A stretch of 64,000 bases of DNA from Mesaphorura yosii (GCA_009869945.1 WIXG01000228.1:62001-126000), one strand, 5' to 3'. Positions 12,242-28,400 are shown, counted from the first letter of the stretch. The notes: generated by a model not told the origin, from the letters alone. Made by a program: numbers and translations.

Positions 12242-13475
12242 TTAATCTGGCAAGGAAGCAAGCCAACCTTCACCTTCGGAGGTCTCGGACATGACGATCG
12301 AGTGGTCGGACGTCTGGAGCATTTCAATCTTGTAGGAGAGTTGTTCGTTATTGAGATGAAGCTTGTCATTTTCATTAGCTATTTGGTGCATGGACGTCTC
12401 CATCTCGGTGAATTTTTCCAGGATGCTATTTTTATCTGTCTTGTTCTTCTCAACCTGCGCCTCCAAATCTTCAACCCTTGCGTGCAGAACTTTGTTTTGT
12501 TCGTAAGCAAAATTTAGTTCATCATTTTTAGTCTGAAGGTCCAGCAATTCCTTCCTCATATCTTTAAGGTCTTGATTTTTCAACTGAAGCACGACCTCCA
12601 GTGACTCAATTTCTTTGCGGAGGATGTTATCTGGGATCTAAACAAAGACACCAAATTATTAGCAACGAAGTTCTATTAAACTGTGCCCTTGTTCTTAATT
12701 CGCATACATTCTTAGTTTGCTGCTCTAGCTTCTCTTCATGCTTGCGCTTCAGTGTGTCAATTTTCGACCTGTACACGTTTTCCAATTGGTCGATTTGGAG
12801 TTGGCGGTTACGGGCAATCTCCTGCAGCTGCAATTCTTGACCTTCTTTTACTAAAATAGAAAGAGAGTTGGTCAAAATGGGCGCACGTGGAACTTCGTTG
12901 GAAAACAAATCATCTCTACTTACATGCATCCAGCCGTTGATTCAGGCTCCGAGTTTCTTCGTCATGCTTTTCGATGATTGTACGAATTTCTTCCCTGTGG
13001 CATTCACGCTCTCGTTCTAGTTCAAGTATAAGCCCTTCCAGCCGATTTTCTAGCTCTGAAACTGAAACAAGCACAGAAGGTCACAGCTTTTAAAGTATTT
13101 GCCAATAGCAAGCTAAATTTTATGATATTTTCCTCACTTTTCCCATCTCTCGAAGTAATCTCACGGTTTAGGAGAAGCTTCACTTTGTCGATCTCAAATC
13201 TCTGATTCTGCTGCAATTCCTTCACCTCTTGGACATGTGCTTCTTTCACTGTAAACCATACAAACGCAAGACGGCTATATTATTTTGAACATACAATGCT
13301 TTCTATCATTCAATCAAATCAATCTTACGTGTGCTAATCTGGGCCTCCCACTTGGATTTCGTATCGTTCAGTTCTGACTCGTGGCGACTTGCTAAGGAAG
13401 ACAATTCTTCGGCATGGCATTGGCGCTCTCGCTCGATATCGGCCAGCGTATTTCGAAGTAGTTCTTCATTTTTAG
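12242..13475 (-). CDS. common 3' coiled-coil exons of the MTUS-like gene
   Basis: Five exons shared by every predicted isoform: 13329-13475, 13138-13248, 12924-13061, 12708-12850 and 12242-12637, with introns of 62-80 bases except the first. Exon 13329-13475 begins with two bases of a split codon (acceptor TTGCAG before CTAAAAATGAA), so it needs an upstream exon ending in phase 1. Heptad-type Leu/Glu/Lys spacing is visible throughout, for example SELENRLEGLILELERERE and EIARNRQLQIDQLENVYRSK. The protein ends SEGEGWLASLPD. Splice sites: donors GTAAG, GTGAGG, GTAAGT and GTATGC, each paired with a TTTAG- or TTCAG-like acceptor. Confidence 0.88.
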
Positions 13476-16400
13476 CTGCAATTGACAAGACAAAAGAGAG
13501 ACAATCATCAGATTTGCTGCAATTGACATGATAAAGGAAGCGATTCAAAAAATACAAGCATCAGTGCATCAGCATCAGCTTTTTGCAATAAATTAAAACT
13601 ATGCTGAACTTGAGAAACGCAGTTTAAAGAAATCGTGTGCGACTGCCTGTTCCTCCCAAAATTGGTATTCCTAAGAAGTCATCACCTGCCTAATTCTTAA
13701 GTTCACAGTCGGCCGTGGAGAACTTTAATTCTGTGTTCGCTTAGGGAGCAGTCGAGAATGTGTTCGGTACGTTACGTGCTCTTTTTAACTTTGCTGCACA
13801 GCCAGAACAGAACTCATAACGTCCCTGAAGTATTTTGACTTTCGTCGCTCGCGTGGGATTTTAACAAGAATACATTAACTATTGGAATTTTCGCATATGA
13901 TTTTCGGATGCCCATAACAAAAATTGCAAGTTGCGATGATACATTTAACTATTTCCTTATACGATGCCTTGTTTACGATTTTTACATCAACTTTTGGCCA
14001 TTTAAACGCTTAACCGTCACCATCACCAAACCTTTAACTTTACGCATGTCGTCGCCGTTTGTCTGCCTGCAACGAAGCGCATCATCTGCCAAAATTAATT
14101 AACTACAATACACCGCTAAGCACGGTTAGGCGAGAGTGATGTCATTTACCATCAGACTTGTTATCAGAGTCAGTGCTATTGGGTAAGGGAATGTGCTCGG
14201 AATCGTCCGAGTAACAAAAGGTTCCGCTGTCGTCGAGCGATATGGAGTTGGCGTGAGATGAAGCTACGGAAGAACTAGATGAACCCAACGAAGACGACCC
14301 CTCGGGTTGACTAGTCGGCGAGGTGTACGAATACTCGGGCCTGGCAGTTACCGTCCTCGTCTTAGTACTAATTTCCTTACATAACCGATCACGGTATTCA
14401 ATCACTGTTTTGTTTTCCCCGTCACCACCACCAACGTTATCACTGGAGGGCGGAGGGGCCTTCAACCCTTCACGGACTTCATGATTCGGCCGTCTCTCTT
14501 CTTGATCTTCACAGGAGTTTGTATTATCACCGGAACCATCAAGTCGCCCTGAAACTTCTTCCGATCGATTGTCAGTCAAGAGTGATTTAATGTTGATAAG
14601 ACGGAAGTCTTGCTCGGCAGGAACGTCCAGGCTTGGCTCTCTCGTAGCAATGCCGCTGCTTGTCGCCACGAGTTGATCCGGTGAAACATAATCCAGGTCA
14701 AACACTTCCAGAATTTGGCTTGACCCATCATATGGCTTGCTTACATCGGGGCTTTTCTTCCATTCTTCGAGATCTTTCCCAAATACGCTCTTATAGTACC
14801 TCATTGGCTCATCATCAATATCATTGTTCAAGATAGATGCAGAATTTGACGTAATCGCGCTTAAATGCTGCAGAGACGCCGTGGCTCGAGCCCTTTCTTC
14901 CAGGTATTCAGTTTTCGTGATGGATACAGAGTAAGTCTTCTTAAGCGCAGACTTCGACGACTTCGGATTCAGCGTTTGTCTTGTCTTGGATCGGATAAGC
15001 TGAGGCAGCCATGATCGGCTGGTTGCCAGATTCCCCTGTGAAACGGCTCCAGCACCTTGAAGAACGGATTTGCTGCTTCTTTTCTTTGACGCCCCACAAC
15101 CCGGGAAATGTATCGACATAGGCATTCTGATAACAAACTTAACAGCGGTTACCTGATCTAACTAAAATTGAATAACTAAGGAATACTAAATGAAAATAGG
15201 ACAGTTTCACCTAATCACAACACGATAATGGATACAAAACTGAGAATGTTCAACGCTACTAACAAATTGTGAAACTTCCACCGAAAGTTGATTCACTCAG
15301 CTTCTCAGACTAACTTGCACTTGTAAATATCCCAAAGATAACACGTTGTTTTCGGACTCTTAATCGGAGAATATTCAAGCTTATATCCGAGTTGAAGATA
15401 CTGGCGAAATAGGCGAAAGGTGGTCGTGCTTACAGTAAACTCTCCACTTCACTATCACTAGTTAACTGGCAAACTTTTTGGAGGTTGTGCTGGGAACGAC
15501 AACTTCACTACGGAAATATCTTTCCATGATAATTTACGCAAATTAGCACTCTGAGACGCGGCAAGCGTCGAGCTTCGATGTTAAGCGTTACGACTACGAG
15601 TATCGTGTGACAAGTGCGAAGTTCTCATTTGAGAGATGAGGCGAAAATGAGAATGAAAACCCAAATAGAAAAACACTGACTGGCTGGCTCGGGACAGAGA
15701 GACAGCACAGAAGATGCTGGCTTGACTATTCATTGTACAGACACACAGCGCAATAGCAACAATAATAATCGGCATCAAATACAGCGACCGTCTGCAGAGT
15801 ACAACAATAAATGCATAGTTTAGAGAGCAGAAAGTGGGTACACGCACTGTTAAAGTTAAAGAGCTTAATAAGTAATTGCAATTGCAGCTCATACTTTGTA
15901 CTGGTATTTTATTGCGAGGAACTGCAGCTCATCGCCATCAGCGTATCGTATCGTTCGCGTACGTGCAGGATAATGGGAAAATCGTGCAAAATGCGAATAC
16001 AAAATGCAAAAGATGCCTGCCAATTTTTTGTCTATGTGTTTGCGTCTTGCAGGTTCTTATCTAACGAGCATCATCGTCAGGAACACATTTCATCGTCCAT
16101 CCGTCCGCCGAGATTCCGCTCGAGGAAGAATGAAATGGATACACAGTTTGAAATAAAAATAATTCACTAATGCAAGGTGCAATGACCATTTCTGTATACA
16201 AACGGACTACGGACGCATGCTTTCATGACACATTCTCGCCGTTTCTACGCATACGCATGTTCGGAGGGCGGACAGAACAACGGACCCACATTCTGGCTGC
16301 TGGCTCATAAATATTTACGGCAGGTAGTTGGCACACTCGAGAACAATGAGTGCAGCTAAATTCAAATTTTACATTTGTCCACCGTCTCAGATGCACAATG

Positions 16401-19400
16401 GAAACTACATTCACACAACGACATTCTTGACATCACAATTTGGGAGGTTTGTAATTTGTGCAGTGTAAAGTTGGGCATGACAATCGCAGCACATTGCACA
16501 GGTGGGATTGTTTTTATGGCTCTTCTGCACCATTTTGTCCCACTCGCATCATATCCACACCTTTGCCTTGACCGACCAAATCTCATTCTCATTCATAAAC
16601 GAACTCGGCACTCGTCCCAGGCGTAATTATAATTTGCGACTGCACTGCGAGTGCACTGCCAAATTTAACCAGGCAATAATTCAAGTGCGGACACGACAGT
16701 AAACAGAATGCTAATGCGAATGGATCCACGTACTTGATTTATGGGCTCTTAATAATCGGTCGGTCGGTCGATGATGATATAAATGGACATGCAGAGATTA
16801 ACTCTCAAAGTCAATTCAAATGCGGTTGGGATTCACAACTTGTGAACCTTGAATTTCAGAGAACGAATTTGTGAAACAAAAGTAAAGCTTGGTTCATTAT
16901 GCATTGAGAGGCGAGAGAGGAGAAGAGGCTATAAATAGGCATCCATTAGTTTATATTGAAATTGACAGCAGGGTTGATTGCCTACAATGCAATATTGGAG
17001 TACTGAATTACCGAAGCCACAAACACAAGAAGATGTAATTTGCATCGCTGTTTTTGCTTCCGGCTTTCATTCTCTTTCCTTTCCTTTCCCGTACGTGCGT
17101 GCAGCGCAGCAATTCGATGACAAATATGCATCATGGCACGAAGATTAAGAAACACAAACTTGAGGTCTTAAGTCTGAAGCGGCCAGGCTGAAGACGCGAA
17201 AGACGAAGATGAAGATGAGTGATGAGAGTACGTGAGCGATTCATATTCTCATCGGTTTGCGATTGGTACGAGTATCATCTGTCCAATGAATGTGGAATGT
17301 TATCACATCCCAGAATCAGTAGTGTAGAACAGGCGAACAAGGCAAAATACAAAATGCTAATTCCATCCAAATGCCAAAATATTGCGAAGATTAGCCCAAC
17401 CTTTACATTGCATTGTCTGTTCAAATTCAGAATTGCCTCACCTGCCTCGCGAATTGCGATGCGATGGCTGGCGGACAATTAAATCTAGGTTTATTTGTTC
17501 TGAAATGGGAATAAATTCACGAATTCGCAAGAATGAAATCCTTACATTTCATTGTCTGCGGAGTAAATGAAGATGACGAGTACGAAGACGAGGACGAATT
17601 AAGTCAAGTTGGGGAAAACAGGTTTTAAAGATCACGACATGACCAACTAAAAACTACTTTGTGTGTTTCTTAATCAATAATCATCATCATCAGCTCTCAG
17701 ATTGCATTGTGCAGTTCTCAGCGGCAGCAAATCAAGTGGCAGCAACTTCATGGGCAAAGCATGCACAAAGCTTGTTGCTTGGTGCGAACCTCACATGTAT
17801 TTAGTCTCCTTCGTCAAGAGCAAGACCTGTTTCAAAACTTCTGCACTCTAATCTGCAAAGTGACTGTGCGTGCACTCAATGGGAAATTGGATTTTGCACT
17901 GCACAGCAGCGTTTGGCCAGGGTAGCCAGAATTGTGTGATCAATCAAGTCGAAAACTAGTTCAATAACTACAGACTGCGATAATCTGCCCGCAAATGCTG
18001 AATAAAATTAGAAATGCCTTTACATGATGAAAGAATTCTTGTTACTTGTTTATCCGGCCATAAACCATGCAGTAATTGCCTTGTTTCAAGTTTCATGATG
18101 GTAATTATCTATAAAAGTTGTGTTTTGTCGATATTTAAATTTGAAAGGCCTGGCTCATGACGTGGTTGTGAGTGGGAGAATTTTCATTTGAATTCTGTGA
18201 CAGGAATTCAAAAGGAATCCAAAACCTGCAGCAAATTCCAATGTGACAGAATGACCATGAGTACGGCAATCCAATCACTTGATCGGTGAGGCCTGTGACA
18301 TTTCGAAGAGGAATGAGCAAATGGCAAATAAACTTGAATGAACTGACATCAAGTGGGCAAACACTTCAAGCTTAACAAGCACTTCAGAGCATTAAATGCG
18401 CCTTTGTCTCATGCTGGTCATTAATTAGAGATTTGGTTCCTGACACCCTGTGAATATTTTTAGCATTGACAGCAAAAGGAAAAATACCAGAATAAAGTTG
18501 GGTGTTGACCCAAATTTTTCACTGAGCACAGAAATCATGAGAAAACAAGCAAGCATCAAATATGCACTGTCAACGTAACCTCGCATAAATGTGACTAGTG
18601 AAATTGTGATAATAAGAAGCAGATTAAGCCTAATAATAAAATGAAAAGTATTTTCAAGTGGTCGGGCCATGCCTAAGCAGCAATAAATCGTTGACTCGCG
18701 CTTGCCCATTCCACATTCACACTGCGAACGAATTATGACGATTGACATGAAAAATGAGTTAAGAGATTAGGAAAGAGAAATCATGTTTACACCCTTGAAG
18801 AATTAGTGAGCTCATTTGTCGCAGCTCCGAGTCAAAAATTGTACCTTGGCCATGCATTAATGGACAGATAGTCAATGAAAATCTCATCAGAGTCCCTCCA
18901 CAAATGCAAATGCAGGCGAGAAAGAGCAAGGAACATAAACAAGTATAAATGGAACAAATTAAATAAATATCATTCATTACAATTCAATCCCGTTACACGA
19001 GCCTCAGTTCGGCATTGGCTTTGTTCTGCAGAGAACGCAACAAAGAAAGTGGCACAGCACGCGTGCATACGAAATGAAGAACGAATTGGAGCATTGTCTC
19101 GCAGCATTTTCCCATTTCAAAAACGACCGACAATGAATTAATAATAATTGTAAATATTGACACGGGACTTCGCATTGCGGCGCAGCACGGCGCAGAGAAT
19201 ATTTCTTGAGAACAGACAGCAATTTCAGTGACAAATGCAGACAAATGCAGCTATGCCAGTAATTGTTGCGAGTGTTTTCTAAAGGATTTCCTAATTTTAG
19301 GCTGCAGGAAATTGCATCGTGTTAATTGGTTCAAATTGGGCAATGGCGAGTACAAACTGCAAGCAGAAATTTCACGAGTCATGGTCGCGGTCGTGACGCC

Positions 19401-22400
19401 CGACCGGTCGGCACTACGGTTGTAGTCAGATTAGACTACACATACAATACAAAGAATTAATCCGTCCCAGTTTCAGCATTTCAGCTTTCAGCACCATTAT
19501 TCATTCGCCCTATTACACGTTCATTAATTATTTCGCTCTGATTCGAGTTGTGAGCTGCGCTGCGAACAGATTCGGCTCTCAGTGCCAGATTCCATGTTTG
19601 CCTTTCCCAAGTCAAGCAGAGCCATTGGAAAGCATGAAATTGAGGAGCAAATATTTGCACTTGACCACATGTTATTTAACGTGGTCGTGGTGTGGTGGGC
19701 AGTTAAGTCTCAATTTACGAGTTGTGCCACGGACTGCATTTCCTCTCTTCGAATTTAAAACGCATTGTTATGTGCTGCATTACGAGTGGCCAGGCTAGCA
19801 AATTGAAGTCCGTGAGTTCAATTTAGAAAGCCGATAAAAATAGCGACACAACAACAGTCACTTTATAGCGGAGCGTGGAAAAATTTCAATCTCAACTTAT
19901 GCGAGTACAAAAATTCAAGATTATGTTACCGATATTTTAACAAAACACATGTCGGGCCGGCCACCGCAAAGCCACCCCACAAAGCCATTTGTGTTCGTAT
20001 CACACTACAAATCATAACGGAACAGTTATGTTAAATCGAAAGGCATGGCATGGCACGGCATTCGTATCTCCACGATCTCATTGCGACGAATCTTACGGAG
20101 CTGCGCTACGCTGCAATTCGTGATTGTGGTGTTTGTCTTTCAATGAATAACAGAATGAGATCTTTAATAGGTATATGTGACAGGTGCGACATGATGAGAT
20201 GTGAACGCAGGTGGGCAGATACGAACAAGAAGGTGTTAATAAGTATGAACCCATTTATTACTTGTAGGTCACCGGCGTCATAACGTAACCCGTAATTACG
20301 CCTGTTGCAGAACCCAACAATTGAAAGAAGCAAGAAAGCCGAAACAAGGACCTATATAAGTATTTGTGTCTCGGCGTGCCCCTAACTTGCACACATCTCA
20401 AAGCTTATATTCAATCGCTCCACAATATTGACACAATTCTTAGATTATTTAGTCTCGATTGTCAAGTGAGTTTTGTGTAACATCACATATAACACAAAAG
20501 TATGTGAGCAAATAAGACAATGAACCATTAAAATATGCAGAAGTAACAATCTTTGAACAGCTCAAATTAGCTCCACTTCATGGCAGTTGGTGCATCAAAA
20601 TGCTTCCTTTTACTTATTCAGTTACGCTCGTTTAATCAACAAAGCCTGACAAAACTGACTTTCCATCAAAAGCACTCTGAACCTGCATTAGCAAATGTGA
20701 CCATAAATTAATACTTAAAGGCATTTCTTCTGTCAGAGTGAGATGAACCATTAACAACAACAAAAATGTCTGGTTTTGAGAGCAAAAGTGGCTGAAACGG
20801 AATCACTTTCTTCAATTTGTTTCCGCAACCAAAGCATGAAAAGGTATTTTTAAACCATGTTGATCATTATGGTCAAATTCTAACCACAATTCACAAATAT
20901 GCAAAGTACCACGGCAAATGAATGGTAATCAAAAAAAATTTCCCTAATGGCACACACAGCCATACAGCGTTGATGTTCAGCACTCGGCTACACAGTCCAA
21001 CATCTCAACAGCAGATGTCATGTATCTGTGATTGTTCGTTAACGTACTTTCTGCTTCAACTCGTCCTTCAACAGGTGCAGGATCATCATATTTGGTGTTT
21101 CAACCTAAAGTCTCTCGCCTATCGTTTCGCATGTTTGCAAAAAGAAGAAATGATTTCTAGTTTGTACTGACAGTTCATTCATACAATTTGCTATGTCAAT
21201 GTTATTTCGACCGAGTAAAGTAGCCTGTATTATACAGCAAAGGCAACAAGAACCGGAAGAAGTCCAGTTATAAAAATGCATTAAAGGTAATTGGATCAGA
21301 ATGCATGAAAAGTGCTGGCATAAAACCAGTTTTATAACAATGAAACATTTTGCGCATGGTTTCCGTCCTTTTTGTGCTTGAATTTCTTGACTTGACTTTA
21401 TCAAATTGCACAAGAATGTGCTATCATAAATAGCGAATAGCAAATTAACTCTTAATATCACATGATCTTAATGTACTCTGCCAAAGCACGCCTTAATGAG
21501 AAAGGTTTAAGTTTCTGTGTGCTTGACAAGCTAGCGAGTGATATGAATCATGAAAATGTTCTGCGTAATACGAAATGAGAAAAAAAAATTATTCTTCCTC
21601 TTTTTCACACCTGAAATGATGCGCTTTTCGTTACTACTTAACTGTAACAGTAATTTCACAACTTAAAAGGCTTATGATTTTTGCCGAATTCGGATGCATA
21701 CGAAAAGTGGAGAAAATCATAACGAAAATAATACTTTTCTAATTTGTTGGACCGAAACATTGACGATGGCTACTCCACGACGAATTTAAATTTCCTCCGT
21801 GTACCTTCTCCGTATTGAACGCTCGTCAATCTGTCATTTTTAAGATTGATGATAGATTTTATGCCACATGACGGATGGGAGGAAACGCGCAGCACAGCAC
21901 ATGAAATATTACTCTAGCATAATCCCCATTTGTACTCACAAAAACTAAACTCAAGTCGGCGCATTTAATTAGTGAACGGAAGTGCACAGATAAAAAATGT
22001 CGAGAAATGTCACTACATTCCAGGCTTGAATCTGATGATCACAGATACAAAACTTATGAATGAAACACAGCGAGTCTTAAGCTGGATAAGATTGAGGTTG
22101 GGCTTCATTTTTGGCTCATCTTTCCTATGTCTATTTTTGTTGTCGTTAAACAAATTTATTGTTTCTGGCCCACGAGTCAAGTGCATATGTCGGTGTCGCC
22201 GTTCTTGAGAGACAAATCATTCTCTGCGCTTTGTAAGGGAAATACATCGAGAAGTTATTGAGTTTAGTTCCAGAGCATCGGAGCAAGTAATTTTCCAGGT
22301 TACGCGCCTGCCCTCCATCAATTTTAAGCGTACGTGCCCAGCGAAAACCTAAGTTTATCGGACTTCGGGATTTGGAACGCTCCATAAACATAAACAATCA

Positions 22401-25400
22401 AATTAGAATCACAGAGCACGACTGGAATGGCACCATGAAACTTGCCTTATGGCATTACGTTTTGAAATTTATATAAAACAGTCGGCACGATGTGCTCTTT
22501 CTCTTGGAAACGAACTAATCATAATCACGGCTTTATTATCACCCTTGTCATGATCCCTGCGATGTGCACCAAGCTTACTGTTTTCTTTGTATGGCTTCAG
22601 CGCTGAATGACCACAGAGTAAAGGCGGCGCACGAAATCCTCTTAAATAGTGTCATATATCAATTTCTCCGATTTACCATTTCCTTCAGACAGACAGTCGC
22701 CTGCGCCTTCGCCATCGTGATCTTGAACATCTTCCTCGCCATGGTCATCATGGCCAAAACTATCATCGTCGTCGTATTCCGGATCGCCATTTGTGTTGTC
22801 GTACGTATTTGTGCTGTCGTCGGAGTCAGAGTAAAGTTCGTACTCACGAAAGTACGATGAACCGAATGGAGAGGCACCGTCGTCATCGAGACTGTTTTTA
22901 AACAGCTTCTTCTCAAAGTACACTGGACTGGTCCTGACTTTGACACAGGACTTTGGTGTTGTATTTGTGTCATTGTCATTCGCGAGTTTCTGCTGTTCGC
23001 CCGGGTCCTTCATGTCATTATCCACCGCCGAGGCGGGCAAGGGCAGCTGCTCAAATTCGATAATAGACACTTCCTTGGCAACTTCCACATCGTCTTCGTT
23101 CAGAACCAGGAAGTCGTTTGCACTCGAAACGCGCGAAATCTTGTGCACATGCACTTGCAACCGTTTTCCCTCTGTACAGTCACCACCGATGCCTTTCTTT
23201 ATACTTTTTCCTATCAGATGTATATTGCTATTATGTACAGCAACTGCTTTAGACAAACTGGGACCCATTTACAAACTGGGCCACCTAAGAATAAAACGAT
23301 AAAATGTGCTCTCCTGACTTTACTCTTAATCTACATTTCATAAAGATAAAATTTGGAATCTTCGGGTAAAATTTTTAACAAAAATTTAAAAAACACACGC
23401 CAGCACTGCACAACACAGCAGCGAAGTCACAAGATTAAGATCATAATCACGTTTGATCACAGCAATTCCACTCTCAAGGAAAGGAGGATTCAGCATCTAG
23501 TCTTAATCAATTATCATATTTGGCAGTACGTCGTCATGAAGAATGCGTGTGGCGTGTGGTCGTCCGTCCCATCATATCGTCCCGACTCTAATTTAGGCAT
23601 GTTTGTGTGTAGGCTTCACTTTTTGTGGCTCATTACTTGATTATCATAATTTCTGAGTTAATTTTTTTTGCGATCGTCTCAAACGATGCCAACAAAAGAA
23701 AAATCAGCACAAAACACAAGTAGGATTGTGATTACACGACGTACAAGTTTCAGGTTGCCAGTCCCACACTTTGAAATCTGATCTGTGTTTTAGAGAAGGC
23801 AAAATTGCAACAATGCTCACTTCTCCCAAGAATGGCGCGTCACGACGTGCATGATGGTCAGGATCACAGTCGCCATAAGTCAAACTTCACTTCCTTCTGG
23901 CTTTAATTACGACTCCGATGCGACTGGCGGACTTTAATTGTCGTGTTATGTAATTGTACCCCACTACAGACGGCCGATGTGCGACTGGGTGTAAAGTGTA
24001 AAGCACCGACGCAAACCAAAATTGGACATTTTGAGACGGGGAAGTTATGCACAATTGAAAATCACTGCCGTACGTCACGATCTTTACTAACTGCCATTAA
24101 ATTTAGCGAATCCTCCTCGACTGGAGGCTATCCGTCGTGCAGTGTTCGAGCGATCCTGGCTCGTGGCTCCCTGACTTGTGACTACCACGGTGACTTTAAC
24201 TCATTTAACTCGCGAAGACGCGACTGCTTGGACGCTTTGTCTAGCAGTCGCACGCTTCGCTTCGCACGTTTTTAAAGTAATGATAACAAAATGCATGGTT
24301 CTTTAAAATTTCTACTGCACTGCTGCAGGTAAATTCTCAATGCCATAAAGGTGAGTAGTACAAAGGCAATAGAATCAGATAATTTTAATATTATTAGCAT
24401 ACACATCCGTCCTTTATTGCTGCACGAGGCTGCCACAGTCTTATTTAGGAATCTCTTTAATGTTATTTGCATAATACTTGTTCTTGTACTCTGCCCAATT
24501 TCACATTTTCAAAGTATTCACAATCATCGCTTTGCTCCGTTGTCGCTCGCATCCTCAACACTTAACATTTGTACATAGTTGTGCGTTCGTAAAAGCAAAG
24601 CAATGGCAGCTTGAATTGAATGTGATAAAATTGTATGACACGGCTGACACGATGCGTCTACGCATTTTCAGCTCCTCGCATGTCATATTTAACTATTGTG
24701 GCAACACATTTGAGCCCTCGACTCGACGACTCTCCAAAAGTTAAGTGTTTAGTTAAATGAAAATAAAAGCGCAATCGCAATGCTCGTGTACTCGAATTTA
24801 GGCAATCGGTAATGAAACGATGAATTATGTGCCTCCCAATTTCGAATTTGTAATTACTATCGCCGTGCCTCGCCTGTGTCATGCAAGCAGTAATTGAAAG
24901 AGCAAATTCTACCAAATGAAACTGAAATGAATGGGTTCAATGCTAAAAAAGTCGTAAACCATTTTTGCTATTGCTGTGTCCGCGGCATCGAAAGAGGCGA
25001 CAGATAGTGTTTGAAGATGATCAAAATCGAAGGTCTGTCAATATTTGGCAAATGCGCCTGCGCATTCGCATTCGCGGTGAAGATACAAAGTTATCTGTGA
25101 TTACGAACTTAGCTTCATGAGGCATGACTCGCAAGCTACACGACCACGAATTCTGACATTGACACGCTTGCTGTATATAGTAATTTTAGTTTGACTTCAC
25201 TGCTCAGCTCGCCCGACTCCTGGACAACGAAGCCCATTGTCAGGTGTCGGTATGGCTGCATCCTGCATCTTTTGACTCCAAAGTTCAAATTCAAACCGCA
25301 AACGTTTTGCTGTTTCACAGTTTCACGTACCATTAACAGATTCGACATTCGAGTGTTCAATCTCTCCGTAAATCTCTTTCATTGTATTGCATCATAAATA

Positions 25401-28400
25401 CACAGTCGACTGATTATTTAAGGATTACTTTCAGATGCAGCGGTGCGCTGAGTAAACAAACCACGCATGCTTACGCACGTAGGCGCGTGGCGGAAGATGC
25501 GTGGCCGCGCCACAAGGCTGTAGTTGCAGATGACAATCAAGTAGTAACGTGACATATTTCATCTAATTTTATCCCCCGACAAAGAAGACAAAGAAGTTCA
25601 AAGGAGTGCCAATACAAACCTGCTCTTTCTCGCCGGATCCGGTCCAGAATCATCAAATAATGAGCATTATTATTCCCAGTGTTTGCACTCACGGTGGGGC
25701 TGTTGCCTGAGTTTGAACTCGGTGCACTCGCACCTGCACTGCTAAAGTGCACTGAACTGGGAGCAGGAAAGTCCATCTTAGTCCACTAAAACATTCGACT
25801 TACACTTGATAAAATTGTCCTTGCACCTCACTTGGACTTTAATCAAAAAATCCTTTGTTAGGTAATCCCGATGGCATTCAAGTCGCGAGTCTCCATCACG
25901 ATGCGTGAACTTGACAAACTGAAATTAGGACTTTGACTGGATTGACTTGGAGTTATTTTACAGTTTCTCCCAAACGTTCTCCAGCCCGACATCAGTTCGA
26001 CGCATGTTAACTCGAGTACGGGTTTAAAGAATGCTGTTCGTGCCGGAGCATAACTGGAAGCCAAGAAACCCACACAGGTATTTTGTATTTATGGCAGGCA
26101 TGCAGGCAGGATTTTATCGTGAAATCAGACTACGCAACAGGTAAACAAGCATAAAAACAATGGGCGCAACAGAACCACGGAATAATAAGAGCACCTGATT
26201 GAATTCTAATGAGAACGTAATCAAATATGCCGAAATGAAGTGCATGTACGTGACGAGCTAAATTTGGTGGTCTTTAATTTTGTGCTGTGCTACGCACAAA
26301 CCAGACATGGCAAGGCCAGAAACGGTCTGAGTTCATCCCCAACAATGGAATTCAATGCGAAGAACAGGCGAATCCAAAGAATAGGGTTGTCGAGATTTCG
26401 GCGAGCTTGTAAGCGAAAACGTTTAGCCTTGACACATCAACGGAACATCGATGCGGAATTATTTCTGGTGAAGAATGAATATAGAATACAACCCAGCTGA
26501 ATTTTAATTAATGAGACACTAAAGATGATCGTTATAAATGCAGCACAGCTTGAAATGCATTCCTCACTCACTCGCTCACGCCTTGGTTCTTCGCGTAATT
26601 GAATGACAAATTGATTACGGCCACAAATTATCATTGCACACCATAAAAAGTGAATCTGAATGCGAATGCAACAAATTACTGGTTACAATACACGTTTACC
26701 AATAAAAAAAAAGCAGTGGTACGCATACGCGTACGTGCGACTGTGAAACAAAGGCGATTTGACAGGGAGGCTGGTCAATTTAAAAGAAAAAGCCTCCACC
26801 TGTCATCTCTTTACATAAGCAATCATCATTCTCTTACATCAATGAAATGACTGCGCACGTTCCCAAAATTCAGAGGTTACAAACCAAATTGACCAAGTCA
26901 AGTCAGCTGCAGCAACAATTCATCAACAATAATATTTCATTGCACCGACTTTAATAGCAATAGCAATAGTCTTTCTAATGAGAGGGTCAGTTTGCGACTG
27001 GTGAGTGAAAGAGAAAGGAACACACTTCGCGGGCTTGTACACATTTTGCAAATTCATGTTACATGATGGGCAGTCAAATTAGTCGTCGTTTTAATTTGTT
27101 GTCACGTTCTTTGTATTGTCTACTCGCGTAACCTTCAATTTCTTGTTCTCGCGATGCAAGACGCATGAAAATGAGCGGCGTAACGAGCGTAAATGCATCT
27201 CGACACGTCATTTTTCTCATTTCAGGAATTCCTTGCAAATTACCCGTGCAAAAGAAAGTCGGAGTCGGCTGTTATAAGGTTTTGTTCAGCTAGTAAGCAA
27301 TTTCACGAGTAATTATGCAGCGAAATGAGCGAATTTCTAATTCCCCCTACTTTGGGAGTAACTCTGGTCATTTTCATAAAGCTTAAATTGCAAAGCAATC
27401 AAGAGCTCAAGCAGGATGAGAAAATGAGTGCTTAACTCCACTTGAACTGGAGTAAATTAAAATGGCATTCAGATAACGAGCGTCGCTTACCTCTCGTCGT
27501 TTTTGAACGTGTTGTCATGCCACCATTGGCTGTCGTCACGACTCCGCCGTTCTTGAGAGCGTCGGCGGACTGACTCGCCGCCGATCCATTGTTGTTGTTG
27601 TGCAGGTTGCTCGTACTGCTGAGGTGATTGTTGCTGCTGCTACTGGTCATCTTTGTCCCGTTGCTAATCTTACTACTTGGTTGATTGTTCTCATTCTGAC
27701 TAATGCTCGTGGGAGTTGTCGCCGCCGTTAAATTATTGCGTCTACGCGTTGCGGCTGCGGCTGGAACGTGAAAAGTAGAGGTTTGATTGTTCTGGTTTCT
27801 CGCTGGAATCACTGAAACCAAACAACAAGGTGAACGGTCAAGATTTCGTGAGGGTACCGCTGAACAATGCATGACACTTTGGTCTGACTTGAATTCTATT
27901 AATTGGATTCAGAAATGTGTCTTCCGCGACCATGGACTGTGAAACAATTCTCTAAACACTTCTCACATTTCCCGTTCTCAGACAACAGAGAGACTTAAAA
28001 TTTAGCGAGACGCTTTTGACACCCGCACAAGCAAAGTAAGAATCATGAATACAGAAAGACAAAAATCTATGTTCCACTTCACTCAAGCAAATTAACGCGT
28101 CTGACCTGGCTTGTTTGGGTAACAGTACTACAATACTCGTAAGAATTCGCTCAGTTAGCAGTGATGAGTTGGTAATTTACGTGTTACTTGGAACTGAAAC
28201 AGGAGCAGACTGCGGCGTGCGGAGATGATCGTAAAGCGAATTGAGAAAGATGAGTGAATGACATGAACAATAAATATAATTGGCGTTATGCTGCAGTTGG
28301 CTGGCATTTCGTCGGCATGCGTAATGTGTACGTCCATTGAGACCTCACAAATTACGCGTACGCGTCTTTTGTCATCGCAATTTGTAGTGAGAGCAGAAAC